A stretch of DNA of 49,130 nucleotides from Candidatus Fusicatenibacter merdavium (GCA_019115005.1 DXEK01000015.1:1-49130); one strand, 5' to 3'; counted from the first letter of the stretch, positions 18,720 to 28,757 are shown. Notes: generated by a model not told the origin, from the letters alone. Program-made: numbers and translations.

Positions 18720-20381
18720 TTACATGTTGTTGATCGCCGTTACCAGCGCGTCGATCGACGCGCGAATAATGTCAGGATCAACCCCGGCGCCCCAGGAGAG
18801 GGTTCCGTCCGGTTTCTTGACACCTACGTAAGCAATCGCTCTGGATCTGGAACTCTGCTCCAGTGCATGCTCCGTATAGGTGACAAGATCGTATTTCAGC
18901 CCGTAAGCTTTTTTCAGTGCGTTGCTGACCGCGTTCAGACGGCCATTGCCTTCCGCCTCAGTTGTGATATACTCGCCGCCCTCATAATTTGAGGTCACCT
19001 GGGTGAAAATCATGCCTTCCGGAAGCTGTTTAAAGTGTACGCCGTTGATATTGTAAGGCGTCGTCACATTTTCGAACGTATCCTTGAACAGCTGGAAGAT
19101 CTCCTCCGGAAGCAGCTCCTTGTGGAGATGGTCGGACACAGATTTGGCCGTATAACTCATAGCCTCACGCATCTTCGCCGGAAGATTCAGACCGTATTTT
19201 GTCTCCAGGATATATCCGACGCCGCCCTTTCCGGACTGGCTGTTGATGCGGATCACGTCCGCGTCGTAATTTCTTCCGATATCCGTCGGATCGATCGGCA
19301 GATACGGAACCGTCCAGGTGTCCGGATGTTTCTCGTCGATCCAGTGCATACCTTTCGCGATCGCATCCTGATGAGATCCGGAGAATGCCGCAAATACCAG
19401 AGAACCGCTGTATGGACTTCTCTCGTTGATCTTCATGCCGGTCAGGCGTTCATAGGTCTCGCTGATCTTCGGCATATCGGAGAAATCAAGCTCCGGATCC
19501 ACACCCTGCATATACATGTTCATACCAAGGGTGACAATGTCAACATTTCCGGTTCTCTCCCCATTTCCGAACAGCGTGCCCTCGATACGGTCAGCGCCTG
19601 CCAGGATTCCCATCTCCGCGTCTGCCACACCAGTTCCACGGTCGTTGTGCGGATGCAGCGAAAGCACCACATTCTCACGGTATTTCAGGTTCTTGCTCAT
19701 ATATTCGATCTGGCTTGCATATACGTGCGGCATGGAAAGCTGTACCGTACTCGGAAGGTTGATGATCGCTTTCCGGTCCGCCGTCGGCTGCCATACGTCC
19801 AGAACCGCGTTGCAGACCTCCAGAGCATATTCCGGCTCGGTTCCGGTAAAGCTCTCCGGGCTGTACTCGAAACGGTAATTCTCTCCCGTTTCCTCTGTCA
19901 GCTGTTTCAAAAGCTTAGCCCCATCCACTGCGATCTTCAGAATATCCTCTTTGGATTTCTTAAATACCTGCTGACGCTGCGCGTAGGAAGTGGAATTATA
20001 GACATGAACGATCGCGTTCTTGCATCCGCGCAGTGCGTCAAAAGTTTTCCGAATGATGTGCTCTCTTGCCTGTGTCAGAACCTGTACTGTCACATCGTCT
20101 GGGATAAGGTCCTGCTCGATCAGCGTGCGCAGGAACTCATATTCCGTCTCGGAGGCTGCCGGGAATCCTACCTCGATCTCTTTAAATCCGACTTTCACCA
20201 GCATTTTGAAGAACTCGATTTTCTGTTCCAGATCCATCGGGATCACCAGCGCCTGGTTACCGTCGCGAAGATCGACGCTGCACCAGATCGGCGCTTTCTC
20301 CACATACTCTTTTTCCGCCCAGTCCATGCATCTCACCGGCGGCATGTAATACTGTCTCTGATACTTCTTTGGATTCATCAT
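18720..20381 (-). CDS. leuA: 2-isopropylmalate synthase
   Basis: WCSVDLRDGNQALVIPMD, LHPHNDRGTGVADAEMGILAGADRIEGTLFGNGERTGN; start at MMNPKKYQRQYYMPP. Confidence 0.93.
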   Translation of the reverse strand: MMNPKKYQRQYYMPPVRCMDWAEKEYVEKAPIWCSVDLRDGNQALVIPMDLEQKIEFFKMLVKVGFKEIEVGFPAASETEYEFLRTLIEQDLIPDDVTVQVLTQAREHIIRKTFDALRGCKNAIVHVYNSTSYAQRQQVFKKSKEDILKIAVDGAKLLKQLTEETGENYRFEYSPESFTGTEPEYALEVCNAVLDVWQPTADRKAIINLPSTVQLSMPHVYASQIEYMSKNLKYRENVVLSLHPHNDRGTGVADAEMGILAGADRIEGTLFGNGERTGNVDIVTLGMNMYMQGVDPELDFSDMPKISETYERLTGMKINERSPYSGSLVFAAFSGSHQDAIAKGMHWIDEKHPDTWTVPYLPIDPTDIGRNYDADVIRINSQSGKGGVGYILETKYGLNLPAKMREAMSYTAKSVSDHLHKELLPEEIFQLFKDTFENVTTPYNINGVHFKQLPEGMIFTQVTSNYEGGEYITTEAEGNGRLNAVSNALKKAYGLKYDLVTYTEHALEQSSRSRAIAYVGVKKPDGTLSWGAGVDPDIIRASIDALVTAINNM

Positions 20382-20654
20382 TTTTCTTTCCTCCTGCTCT
20401 TTTCTTTGTCCGTTATTGTCCGACGCTGCGTCTCGAATCGCACCGAACCCGGCCGCCAAAGCGACAATTTCCCGATCCGCGTTTTCATACTGTTTCACAC
20501 AGGCTTCATCTGCCGAAAGGTTTCCGAAAACAGAAACCTTTTTGCACACCGCCGCAATACCGTAAGGCGATAAAACACCTTATCGCGGTGCTGTACATCC
20601 TTCCCGGAGGTTTTTTTATTCCATAGAACATTCCAATGGCCTTTCTTACAGAAT

Positions 20655-20970
20655 AAAAAAAGCCTTCCGCTCTCCTACATTCATCGAAATGTAACTAAGA
20701 GACGAAAGACTACGATTCTCACGCGGTACCACTCTTTTTTGCAGTTGTTCTGCACACTCATCAGATACGGATTTACTGGAAATCTTATATCCTTCCCCTG
20801 TAACGGTGGGACTCCGTCTGCGTCTACTCTCCCGATCTGTCATCAGGATTTCAGGCAGCCGCTCCAAGGTCAGTTCCATCGGATCCTTCTGCTGTTTCGC
20901 ATCAACCAACAGCTTTCTGAAAACCGGTTTCCGGTGTAATACTCCTCTTCTTCGCTTTGTGTTATGACCT
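20655..20970 (-). promoter_or_regulatory. T-box leader upstream of leuA
   Basis: Minus strand contains AGAGTGGTACCGCG (T-box), terminator stem ending GGAAGGCTTTTTTTATT, and a stem I-like GATGGAACTGACCTTGGAGCGG with candidate CUG (Leu) specifier. Confidence 0.85.
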
Positions 20971-21148
20971 GATAGCATATTAACATTTTATGAGACGGCT
21001 GTCAATAAATTTTTTGTAAATGATCAAATATCAGGTAACCGTTCCGTCATCTGTACTGTCATCTTTTTGCCTATGGCAGTCTGGAGGATTTTCTCTATAA
21101 CACACAAAAAAACACCGCAAAATCTTTGCGATGTCATATGGTAAAAAA

Positions 21149-21222
21149 TCGGGGCAACAGGATTTGAACCTGCGACCTCACGGCCCCCAGCCGTGCGCGC
21201 TACCAAGCTACGCCATACCCCG
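21149..21222 (-). tRNA. tRNA-Pro(GGG)
   Basis: CGGGGTATGGCGTAGCTTGGTAGCGCGCACGGCTGGGGGCCGTGAGGTCGCAGGTTCAAATCCTGTTGCCCCGA folds as a cloverleaf; anticodon loop CTGGGGG; CCA not encoded. Confidence 0.93.
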
Positions 21223-21294
21223 TAACGACTTGATCATTATACCAAATCGTTGAAGAAAAATCAATAGAATTTATAGAATTCTTTCCGGCATCCG

Positions 21295-21365
21295 GTAACA
21301 GTTCCGTCAGCTGAACTGTTACGGCATCCAGCCATTGAAAATCGCTTCACGATGGTCGGATGCTC
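21295..21365. repeat. Bipartite dispersed palindrome copy
   Basis: GTAACAGTTCCGTCAGCTGAACTGTTAC followed by GGCATCCAGCCATTGAAAATCGCTTCACGATGGTCGGATGCTC. Confidence 0.7.
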
Positions 21366-21873
21366 AGATTTTTCGAACGACCGCCCCCAGGCGTCTCATC
21401 GTCTCATCGCTCACCAGACCGATCAGAAGGCCGGTGACAAGACCGGAGAGCAGCAGCACCGGCAGATAATAGACGATCTTTACATTTTCCACAAGAAACG
21501 CCGCGACGAAGATCTGGCCGATGTTGTGAGACACACCTCCTGCCACGCTGACACCATATACGGTAAATCCTCCGTATCTCTTTGCCAGACACATGACCGC
21601 CAGACTGAAAAAACCTCCCGCCAGGGAAAAAGCGATACTGAACAGATTCCCAAAAAGGAATCCCACAACGACGATTCGGACCAGCTGAACCACAGCTGCG
21701 CTTCCCAAACCGAAAAAATACAGCGTCAGAACGATCGCCAGATTGGCAAGTCCCAGTTTCATCCCCGGCACAAAAAAGAGCACCGGAATCAGCGATTCCA
21801 CATACCCCAGAAGAATTGCTCCCGCCGAACAGAGGCCCAGCACGGCAACTTTTCTCCCAATCTTACTCTGCAT
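21364..21873 (-). CDS. Gx transporter family protein (heptaprenyl diphosphate synthase component I-like)
   Basis: Hydrophobic; FFVPGMKLGLANLAIVLTLYFFG, GFLFGNLFSIAFSLAGGFFSLAVMCL, GGVSHNIGQIFVA. Confidence 0.8.
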   Translation of the reverse strand: MQSKIGRKVAVLGLCSAGAILLGYVESLIPVLFFVPGMKLGLANLAIVLTLYFFGLGSAAVVQLVRIVVVGFLFGNLFSIAFSLAGGFFSLAVMCLAKRYGGFTVYGVSVAGGVSHNIGQIFVAAFLVENVKIVYYLPVLLLSGLVTGLLIGLVSDETMRRLGAVVRKI

Positions 21874-21961
21874 GCTTGTCTTCCTTTCGACTTTTTGTCT
21901 CTATGATCGATCACTCTGTCCGATCAGAACGGCTTGCATGGAAACTTTCCCGTACATCCGA

Positions 21962-22423
21962 TCAGGCAGCTGCAGAAATTGCTGCGTCCCGGATGAACTG
22001 CTGCACGTGCAGTTCCGACACGATCGTATCAATCTCACCGTCCTCTTCCCCGCCGATCACCGTCAGCGTCACACGATTCGGAAGGCATACAACCGTCTCA
22101 TTGACCCGGCTGATATGCGCATGGTGTACGCAGAGCTGATCCGGGCAGTCCGCCCATTCCATCCATGCAGTCCCGTCCTCAATCCGGCAGACATTCCCAT
22201 CGCCGATCTCGATCGTCTGGTTCATATTCAGGTCATAAACCCCCAACACCTCGCCGTTCACCGAGATCTGAAGCTGTGCTCCCCGACCCGTCCGGGTAAA
22301 CTCCAGGATGAACCCGGCCAGCGCGGCGATCAGCACAAGGATGATCAGAGCAATATCTCTTCGGTTCAATCGTTTTACGTACGTTCTCCCAATTTTCCGC
22401 CCCGGAACATGTCTGCCATTCAT
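21962..22423 (-). CDS. NusG domain II-containing protein
   Basis: TM then VNGEVLGVYDLNMNQTIEIGDGNVCRIEDGTAWMEWADCPDQLCVHHAHISR...CLPNRVTLTV. Confidence 0.85.
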   Translation of the reverse strand: MNGRHVPGRKIGRTYVKRLNRRDIALIILVLIAALAGFILEFTRTGRGAQLQISVNGEVLGVYDLNMNQTIEIGDGNVCRIEDGTAWMEWADCPDQLCVHHAHISRVNETVVCLPNRVTLTVIGGEEDGEIDTIVSELHVQQFIRDAAISAAA

Positions 22424-22441
22424 CGGTTTCTTTCCTTATTT

Positions 22442-23377
22442 TTACTCCTCATATTGGATCTCCACATTGTCAAACTCTGAGGCAAGTTCTGTCCCGGCCT
22501 CCTCCCCGATCAACAGACAGGAAGTGCTCAGCGCGTCTCCAAGAAGCGAACTGTCACTGATAATTGTCACCTGGGCTGCCTCCACCTCTTTCGGATATCC
22601 GGTAGCCGGATCCAGCAAATGATGGTACAGAACGCCGTCTTTCTCGAAACTTCTCTCGTAAGTTCCCGAAGAGACCACGGAACGGTCCGTCACCTCGATC
22701 ACCTGGGCCACCTCGCCGCGTTCTTTATGTGGATCCTGGATCCCAATCTTCCATGGGGTTCCGTCCGGTTTGGAACCGACAGCCATCACATTGCCTCCGA
22801 GATTGATCAGCGCACTGTCAACTCCGTTCTCTTCAAAGTATTCTTTCAGCTTATCCGCGGCAAATCCTTTCGCAAGCGCACCGAGATCGATCTGCGTATC
22901 CTCCCGCTCAAAGCGTAGAACGTTTCCTTCCAGCGACAAAGAACCTGCGTCCACCTTTTTTACCGCTTCCGCCAGTTCATCGGCATCCGGCACCTGAGGA
23001 TCATCGCTTTTAAAATCCCACAGTTCCAGCACCGGCGCGATGGTGATATCCAATGCTCCATCGGTCAGCCGGTAAAATTGAAGCCCCGTCTCAATAACTG
23101 TCCGCATATCGTCGGAGAGCGTCACTTCCGGGCCCGTCCGGTGATTGATCTGATACAGTTCGCTGCCCTCCAAGGTTCTGCTGAAGGTTTCCTCCAGTTC
23201 TTCGCAGATCGCAAACGCTCCGTCGAGAAGTTCCTCATGATCCTCCGGCACGGAAAGCTGTATCACCGTATCAAAATAGAAGCCTTCCTTTGAGGCTGTT
23301 TCCCGGGTTTTCCCCGCACATCCTGTCAACACTGACAGGATGCACAGAAAAACCACTGTGAGATAAATTTTTCTCAT
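22442..23377 (-). CDS. apbE: FAD:protein FMN transferase
   Basis: Lipobox LTGCAG; DGALDITIAPVLELWDF, IDLGALAKGFAADKL, SALINLGGNVMAVG; 4-bp overlap with rnfB. Confidence 0.92.
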   Translation of the reverse strand: MRKIYLTVVFLCILSVLTGCAGKTRETASKEGFYFDTVIQLSVPEDHEELLDGAFAICEELEETFSRTLEGSELYQINHRTGPEVTLSDDMRTVIETGLQFYRLTDGALDITIAPVLELWDFKSDDPQVPDADELAEAVKKVDAGSLSLEGNVLRFEREDTQIDLGALAKGFAADKLKEYFEENGVDSALINLGGNVMAVGSKPDGTPWKIGIQDPHKERGEVAQVIEVTDRSVVSSGTYERSFEKDGVLYHHLLDPATGYPKEVEAAQVTIISDSSLLGDALSTSCLLIGEEAGTELASEFDNVEIQYEE

Positions 23378-24171
23378 CTCTGAATCGTTCCCCTCGGGCA
23401 GACTTCCATACATGTTCCGCAGTTGGTACATTTTTCATAATCAATATGAGCCACGCCGTTCTCTACCTTGATCGCCTCGGACGGGCAGTTCTTTTCACAT
23501 TTCTTACAGCCGATACAGCCGATTTCACAGGCATCCATCACTAGTTTTCCTTTATCGCCGGAATTACATACCACATGATAATCCGCTCCGGCATAAGGAA
23601 CCAGTTCGATCAGATGTTTCGGACATGTCCTGACACAGACACCGCAGGCTTTACATGCCTCTTTGTCCACCACCGCAACACCGTTTACGATGCGGATCGC
23701 GTCAAAGGCACACGCCTTCACGCAGGAACCATACCCCAGACAGCCATAACTGCATTTCTTCGCGCCGCCGCCCGGGACAAACGGTACCATCGCACAGTCT
23801 TCCACGCCTGTATAATCGTAATTCGTCTTTGCCTTTTCGCAGTCGCCGCCGCATTTTATAAAAGCAGTCATACGGACCGTCTCGCCGACTTCCTGCCCCA
23901 TGATCTCACCGATCGCTTTGGCGCAGGCAGCACCGCCTACCGGACAGACAGTCACCGGAGCCTCTCCCTTCACGACCGCAGCAGCCGCGCCGTCACAGCC
24001 CGGATATCCGCAGCCGCCGCAGTTATTTCCGGGGAGCGCTTCTCGTACGAGCGTCTCCCGTTCATCCACCTCTACTGCAAATTTCTTTCCGGCCAGTCCA
24101 AGCAGAAGTCCGATGATCAGACCTGCTCCGCCCACGACCAGAACAGAAACCAGTACAACCTGTATACTCAT
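23374..24171 (-). CDS. rnfB: Rnf complex subunit B
   Basis: REALPGNNCGGCGYPGCDG and several CxxCxxC ferredoxin motifs. Confidence 0.95.
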   Translation of the reverse strand: MSIQVVLVSVLVVGGAGLIIGLLLGLAGKKFAVEVDERETLVREALPGNNCGGCGYPGCDGAAAAVVKGEAPVTVCPVGGAACAKAIGEIMGQEVGETVRMTAFIKCGGDCEKAKTNYDYTGVEDCAMVPFVPGGGAKKCSYGCLGYGSCVKACAFDAIRIVNGVAVVDKEACKACGVCVRTCPKHLIELVPYAGADYHVVCNSGDKGKLVMDACEIGCIGCKKCEKNCPSEAIKVENGVAHIDYEKCTNCGTCMEVCPRGTIQR

Positions 24172-24186
24172 TTCGCCGCTCCTTTC

Positions 24187-24762
24187 CTAGATGATTCCGG
24201 CAAACCCTGTGAATGCAATGGACATCAACATGGCCGTCAGCAGCACGATCGGCATTCCCTGAAATGCTTTCGGGACATTGTTGTACTCCATTTTTTCACG
24301 AAGACCCGCCATCAGGACGATCGCGATCGTAAATCCGACCGCAGTCGCAAATCCGTTGACCACGCCCTCCACAACATTGTATCCGTCCTGTACATTGCTG
24401 ATCGCAACACCCAGCACTGCACAGTTTGTGGTGATCAGAGGAAGGTAAACGCCCAGCGCCTGATACAGCGGCGGGAGCACTTTCTTCATAAACATCTCAA
24501 CCAGCTGCACCAGAGCAGCGATAACCAGGATAAACACGATCGTCTGCAGAAATTCCATTCCGGTCGGCACCAGGATCAACTGATAGATCAGGCTGGTCAT
24601 CAGTGAGGAAATCGTAAGCACGAAGATGACCGCGCCGCCCATTCCCGCTGCCGTATTGATTTTCTTGGATACACCGAGGAACGGACAAAGCCCCAGGAAC
24701 TGGCTCAGTACGACATTGTTTACGATCGCGGAACCGATCGCTATGATCAATAATTCTCTCAT
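24187..24762 (-). CDS. rnfA: Rnf complex subunit A
   Basis: NNVVLSQFLGLCPFLGVSKK, ITTNCAVLGVAI. Confidence 0.95.
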   Translation of the reverse strand: MRELLIIAIGSAIVNNVVLSQFLGLCPFLGVSKKINTAAGMGGAVIFVLTISSLMTSLIYQLILVPTGMEFLQTIVFILVIAALVQLVEMFMKKVLPPLYQALGVYLPLITTNCAVLGVAISNVQDGYNVVEGVVNGFATAVGFTIAIVLMAGLREKMEYNNVPKAFQGMPIVLLTAMLMSIAFTGFAGII

Positions 24763-24774
24763 TCCGTTCCCTCC

Positions 24775-25461
24775 TTATAATTTTTTTCCGCTGCAGGCAG
24801 TATTACCGCAAGCCGCACAGCCCTGACCGCAGGAAGACTCCGGTACCGGCTGTCCCTTTGCCGCTTTTCTGCCCTTTACGTAGTTCTGAACCGCAACCAG
24901 CATCGCCAGAACAAGGAAAGCACCCGGCGCCATGATAAAGATCGTCACCGGTTCGTAAGATTCCGGAAGGATCTGGAATCCGAACAGCTGGCCCGCGCCG
25001 ATCAGTTCACGGACTGCGCCGATACTCGTCAGACCGATCGTAAACCCAAGTCCCATGCCGATTCCATCGAACAGCGACGGGATCACCGGATTCTTTCCGG
25101 CATATGCTTCCGCGCGTCCCAGAATAATACAGTTTACAACGATCAACGGAATATAGATGCCCAGAGAATCATAGAGACTCGGAAGATAACCCTGCAGCAA
25201 CAGCTGCACAATCGTTACAAAGGAGGCAACTACGCCGATATACGCCGGCATACGCACTCCGTCCGGGATCATTTTCCGGAGCATGGAAATCATCATGTTC
25301 GAAAGTGCCAGTATCACCAACGTCGTCAGCCCCATACCGATTCCGTTGGTCGCGGAGGTGGTAACCGCCAGTGTCGGACACATACCGATCATCATAACAA
25401 AGGTAGGATTTTCTTTTATGATACCATTATATAACCGTTCTACCGGTGAATTTGCTTTCAT
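24775..25461 (-). CDS. rnfE: Rnf complex subunit E
   Basis: IKENPTFVMMIGMCPTLAVTTSATNGIGMG, IPLIVVNCIILGRAEA. Confidence 0.95.
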   Translation of the reverse strand: MKANSPVERLYNGIIKENPTFVMMIGMCPTLAVTTSATNGIGMGLTTLVILALSNMMISMLRKMIPDGVRMPAYIGVVASFVTIVQLLLQGYLPSLYDSLGIYIPLIVVNCIILGRAEAYAGKNPVIPSLFDGIGMGLGFTIGLTSIGAVRELIGAGQLFGFQILPESYEPVTIFIMAPGAFLVLAMLVAVQNYVKGRKAAKGQPVPESSCGQGCAACGNTACSGKKL

Positions 25462-26075
25462 CCGCCAATCCCTCCTTCACTTAATACATGGAACGCGCAC
25501 AGGCCGGCATTGACGCCGTTCGTCACCGCATTGGTCGTGATCGTAGCGCCGCTGAGCGCATCGATCTCACCCTCTGCAGCCGCTCCGGTTTTAGAATAAG
25601 AAAACTCGGAAACGTTCTGATCTTCGAACTGCGACTTGAACGCATCCGTATTGGCATTCATTCCAAGTCCCGCCGTTTCATCGATGCTCAGGAAGGAGAT
25701 CCCGTAGGTCGTTCCGTCCATCCCGACTCCCATCGAAAACTGAATATCGCCGCCGTATCCCTCAGAAGACGTAACCGTGATCACATATCCCGCCAGTTCA
25801 CCGGAAGCATCCAACGCCTGATACACTTCATCGATACTGTCCTGTGTATATCCTGCCTCATCCAGCGCGCTGCGGAAAGTTTCCGCGTCACCGGAGATAT
25901 CAACGCTCTCAAAAGACTCCGCATCCGGAAATACTTCCTCACAGGCCTCCTGTTTTGCCTTAAGTTCCTGCTGAGCGATCGGATCCTTCGTCACTTCATA
26001 GACAACTCCAAGGAGCAGACCGATCACAACAGTGATAGCGGTAAGAGCCAATGCATCTTTCAGAATTTTACTCAT
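25458..26075 (-). CDS. rnfG: Rnf complex subunit G
   Basis: LSIDETAGLGMNANTDAFKSQF and DALSGATITTNAV flavinylation motif. Confidence 0.93.
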   Translation of the reverse strand: MSKILKDALALTAITVVIGLLLGVVYEVTKDPIAQQELKAKQEACEEVFPDAESFESVDISGDAETFRSALDEAGYTQDSIDEVYQALDASGELAGYVITVTSSEGYGGDIQFSMGVGMDGTTYGISFLSIDETAGLGMNANTDAFKSQFEDQNVSEFSYSKTGAAAEGEIDALSGATITTNAVTNGVNAGLCAFHVLSEGGIGG

Positions 26076-27046
26076 GACTTCTTACCTCCTTTCTGCTTCA
26101 CGATTCCAAAACCTCCCGGGAGCGTCAGGCGCTCGATGATCGGAACCAGAAGGTTGGAAAAGATGATAGCATAGGAGACACCCTCCGCGGAACTTCCGAA
26201 GATCCGGAACAGTCCGGTCAGAATACCGAGGATCACTCCGTAAATATACTGTCCCTTTCCGGTAACCGGGCGGGTCACATAATCGGTTGCCATAAACCAT
26301 GCGCCGAGCATCAGACCGCCGCCGCAGAGTTCCGCCGCCAGATATCCCAGATCAAATCCATGTCCGCCGAACAGCAGTGCGAATACCGCAAAACTTCCCA
26401 GATAGGTCAGCGGGATCCGGAGATCGATGACCTTCATCACAACCAGGAAAATACCTCCGATCAGAAGCAGCAGCGCGGAAGTCTCACCAATTGTTCCGCG
26501 GGTCGTTCCCAGAAACATACTCAGAAGATCGAAAGACCCTCCGGCTTTGATCTCTGCCAAAGGCGTCGCTCCGGAAACCGTGTCCACCAGCTTCGCAGTC
26601 ACTGCATTGCTGGTGCTGAAATCCGTCATTCGCGCCGCAAAAGAAATCATCAGAAAACATCTCGCTGCCAGCGCCGGGTTCATAATATTCTGTCCCAGAC
26701 CGCCGAACAGCTGTTTTACTATCAGAATCGCAAATACTCCTCCCAGCACAGCCATCCACCATGCCGCTCCCGACGGCAGGTTCAGCGCAAGCAGAAGCCC
26801 TGTCACCATCGCACTTCCATCTTTGATCGTGATTGGCTTGTGCATCAGGCGTTCATAGAGATATTCCGTCACCACACAGGTGATCACGGAACAGAGGATC
26901 AGGACAAGTGCCGGAACGCCAAACAGCCAGACGCCCATACAGGTGGCCGGCAGAAGCGCGATCAGCACCATATACATGATCCAGTCTGTCTTTATCTTTG
27001 AACGGATGTGCGGGGAAGAAGAAACATGTAACATATTGCTCATCAT
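26072..27046 (-). CDS. rnfD: Rnf complex subunit D
   Basis: VSSSPHIRSKIKTDWIMYMVLIALLPA, DTVSGATPLAEIK, AWFMATDYVTRPVTGKGQ. Confidence 0.94.
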   Translation of the reverse strand: MMSNMLHVSSSPHIRSKIKTDWIMYMVLIALLPATCMGVWLFGVPALVLILCSVITCVVTEYLYERLMHKPITIKDGSAMVTGLLLALNLPSGAAWWMAVLGGVFAILIVKQLFGGLGQNIMNPALAARCFLMISFAARMTDFSTSNAVTAKLVDTVSGATPLAEIKAGGSFDLLSMFLGTTRGTIGETSALLLLIGGIFLVVMKVIDLRIPLTYLGSFAVFALLFGGHGFDLGYLAAELCGGGLMLGAWFMATDYVTRPVTGKGQYIYGVILGILTGLFRIFGSSAEGVSYAIIFSNLLVPIIERLTLPGGFGIVKQKGGKKS

Positions 27047-27055
27047 TCACCCTCC

Positions 27056-28372
27056 TTAACCTTTCTTTTTCTTCGCAAGCATGATCTTTCTCATGGAACT
27101 GATCGACTGAGTCAGCTGGCGCTTTGCCGGACAGACATAGCTGCAGCATCCGCACTCACAGCATTCCATTCCATGATAAGCCAGAAACTTTTCCTCATCG
27201 CCATGCTCTGCGAACTCCGCAAGGCGAACCGGAAGGATCTGACCCGGACATACTTTTACGCATCTTCCGCAGTTAATGCAGGCGGTCGGAGGATTTTTTG
27301 CAACCTCGTCCTCTGTCATCGCCAGGATCGCAGACGACGTCTTGATCACCGGGACATCCAGAGAGAACATTGCTTTTCCCATCATCGGTCCGCCGGAAAT
27401 AATTTTTTCCGGCTCCTGTTTCCATCCGCCGGCGGCATTCACCACCTCCTGGTGAAGCATTCCCAGCGGAACCAAGAAGTTTTTCGGTTCCTTCACCGCG
27501 TCCCCGGTCACTGTCATAATCCGCTCCATCAGCGGTTTCCCTTTCAGGGCCGCCTGTGCGACTGCCACTACAGTGTCCACGTTGTCCACAATACAGCCGA
27601 CATCCGCCGGCAGCATGGAAGAATTGATCTTTCTTCCGGTCACAGCGTAGATCAGCATACGCTCTGCGCCCTGAGGATACTTCGTCTTCAACGTCTTCAC
27701 TTCAATCCGGCTGTCTCCCTTCGCGCACGCTTCCATTGTGCGGACACAGTCCGGCTTGTTGTCCTCGATACAGATACATCCCTTTGCTTTCGGAAAGACT
27801 TTCAGGATCACCTGAAGTCCCGCCACGATCTTCTCCGGTTCCTCCAGCATACGCCGATAGTCGCTGGTCAGGTACGGTTCGCACTCCGCACCGTTTACCA
27901 GTATGTAATCGATGTCTTCCGGATTCTTCGGCGCCAGCTTCACATGGGTAGGAAATCCTGCTCCTCCCATTCCGACAATCCCCGCCTCGGAAATTCTTTT
28001 CAGGATATCCTCCTTCGACAGGCTGTCCAGCGAAGCCTCCTGATACGCCACCTCTTCCATCTGCCCGTCATTTTCCACGACGATACAGTCCGCCAGGTTT
28101 CCGCCCGGCATCATCATCTTCTCGATTCCCTTAACGGTGCCCGACACTGTCGCATGCACCGGCGCAGATACAAATCCTCCTGCCTCCGCTATCTTCTGAC
28201 CACGGCAGACATGATCTCCTTTGGAAACCACCGGCTTTGCCGGCGCGCCAATGTGCTGTGACATGGAATAATACAGCTTCGGTCCCGCCTGGATGGCCGT
28301 GATCGGTTTTTCCTTGGACAGTGCCTTGCCGTCATCGGGATGAATTCCGCCCCGGAATGTCAAAAGTCCCAT
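27056..28372 (-). CDS. rnfC: Rnf complex subunit C
   Basis: GLLTFRGGIHPDDGK, GIVGMGGAGFPTHVKL, CINCGRCVKVCPGQILP; start at MGLLTF behind GGAGG. Confidence 0.94.
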   Translation of the reverse strand: MGLLTFRGGIHPDDGKALSKEKPITAIQAGPKLYYSMSQHIGAPAKPVVSKGDHVCRGQKIAEAGGFVSAPVHATVSGTVKGIEKMMMPGGNLADCIVVENDGQMEEVAYQEASLDSLSKEDILKRISEAGIVGMGGAGFPTHVKLAPKNPEDIDYILVNGAECEPYLTSDYRRMLEEPEKIVAGLQVILKVFPKAKGCICIEDNKPDCVRTMEACAKGDSRIEVKTLKTKYPQGAERMLIYAVTGRKINSSMLPADVGCIVDNVDTVVAVAQAALKGKPLMERIMTVTGDAVKEPKNFLVPLGMLHQEVVNAAGGWKQEPEKIISGGPMMGKAMFSLDVPVIKTSSAILAMTEDEVAKNPPTACINCGRCVKVCPGQILPVRLAEFAEHGDEEKFLAYHGMECCECGCCSYVCPAKRQLTQSISSMRKIMLAKKKKG

Positions 28373-28448
28373 ACTCCAAAGCCCTCCTTCTTCTTTTTCA
28401 TCGGACCGGACCATAAGATCCGGCCGTTTTTTCTTCCACGGAATATAC

Positions 28449-28487
28449 GGTCAGAAAACACCCGTATATCGGACATTTTCTGACCGT
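28449..28487 (-). repeat. Inverted repeat in rnfC leader
   Basis: CGGTCAGAAAA...TTTTCTGACCG perfect 11-bp stem. Confidence 0.7.
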
Positions 28488-28503
28488 TCGATGATCCCAG
28501 GAA

Positions 28504-28593
28504 GATTTCAGCGGCTGTCGCTGCTGCCGGCCGGCATTTCGCCGCCCCGCACAGGATCTGCAAAACCATTTCCCGGCTTGCACCGCTGAAATC
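28504..28593 (-). repeat. Branched inverted-repeat element in rnfC leader
   Basis: Perfect 11-bp outer stem GATTTCAGCGG/CCGCTGAAATC enclosing two smaller hairpins. Confidence 0.65.
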
Positions 28594-28757
28594 GCATGAT
28601 TTTGCACTTTCCGCCTTATAACATAAAAATATTATAACATGCATTTCCCGATTTTCGCCACTATTATTTATTAAATAACGAATTCTTCCTGAAAATCTTC
28701 CTAAAATGCATAAAAAGAATACAACAAAAGAAAATCTCTTTACAAGCTTTCAAGCAA

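Noticed and set aside
20646-20978. 110-aa minus-strand ORF
   Set aside because: It lies entirely over the T-box leader, so the conserved sequence is RNA rather than protein
21024-21206. 60-aa ORF MVARTAGGREVAGSNPVAP...
   Set aside because: Translation through tRNA-Pro, a common artefact
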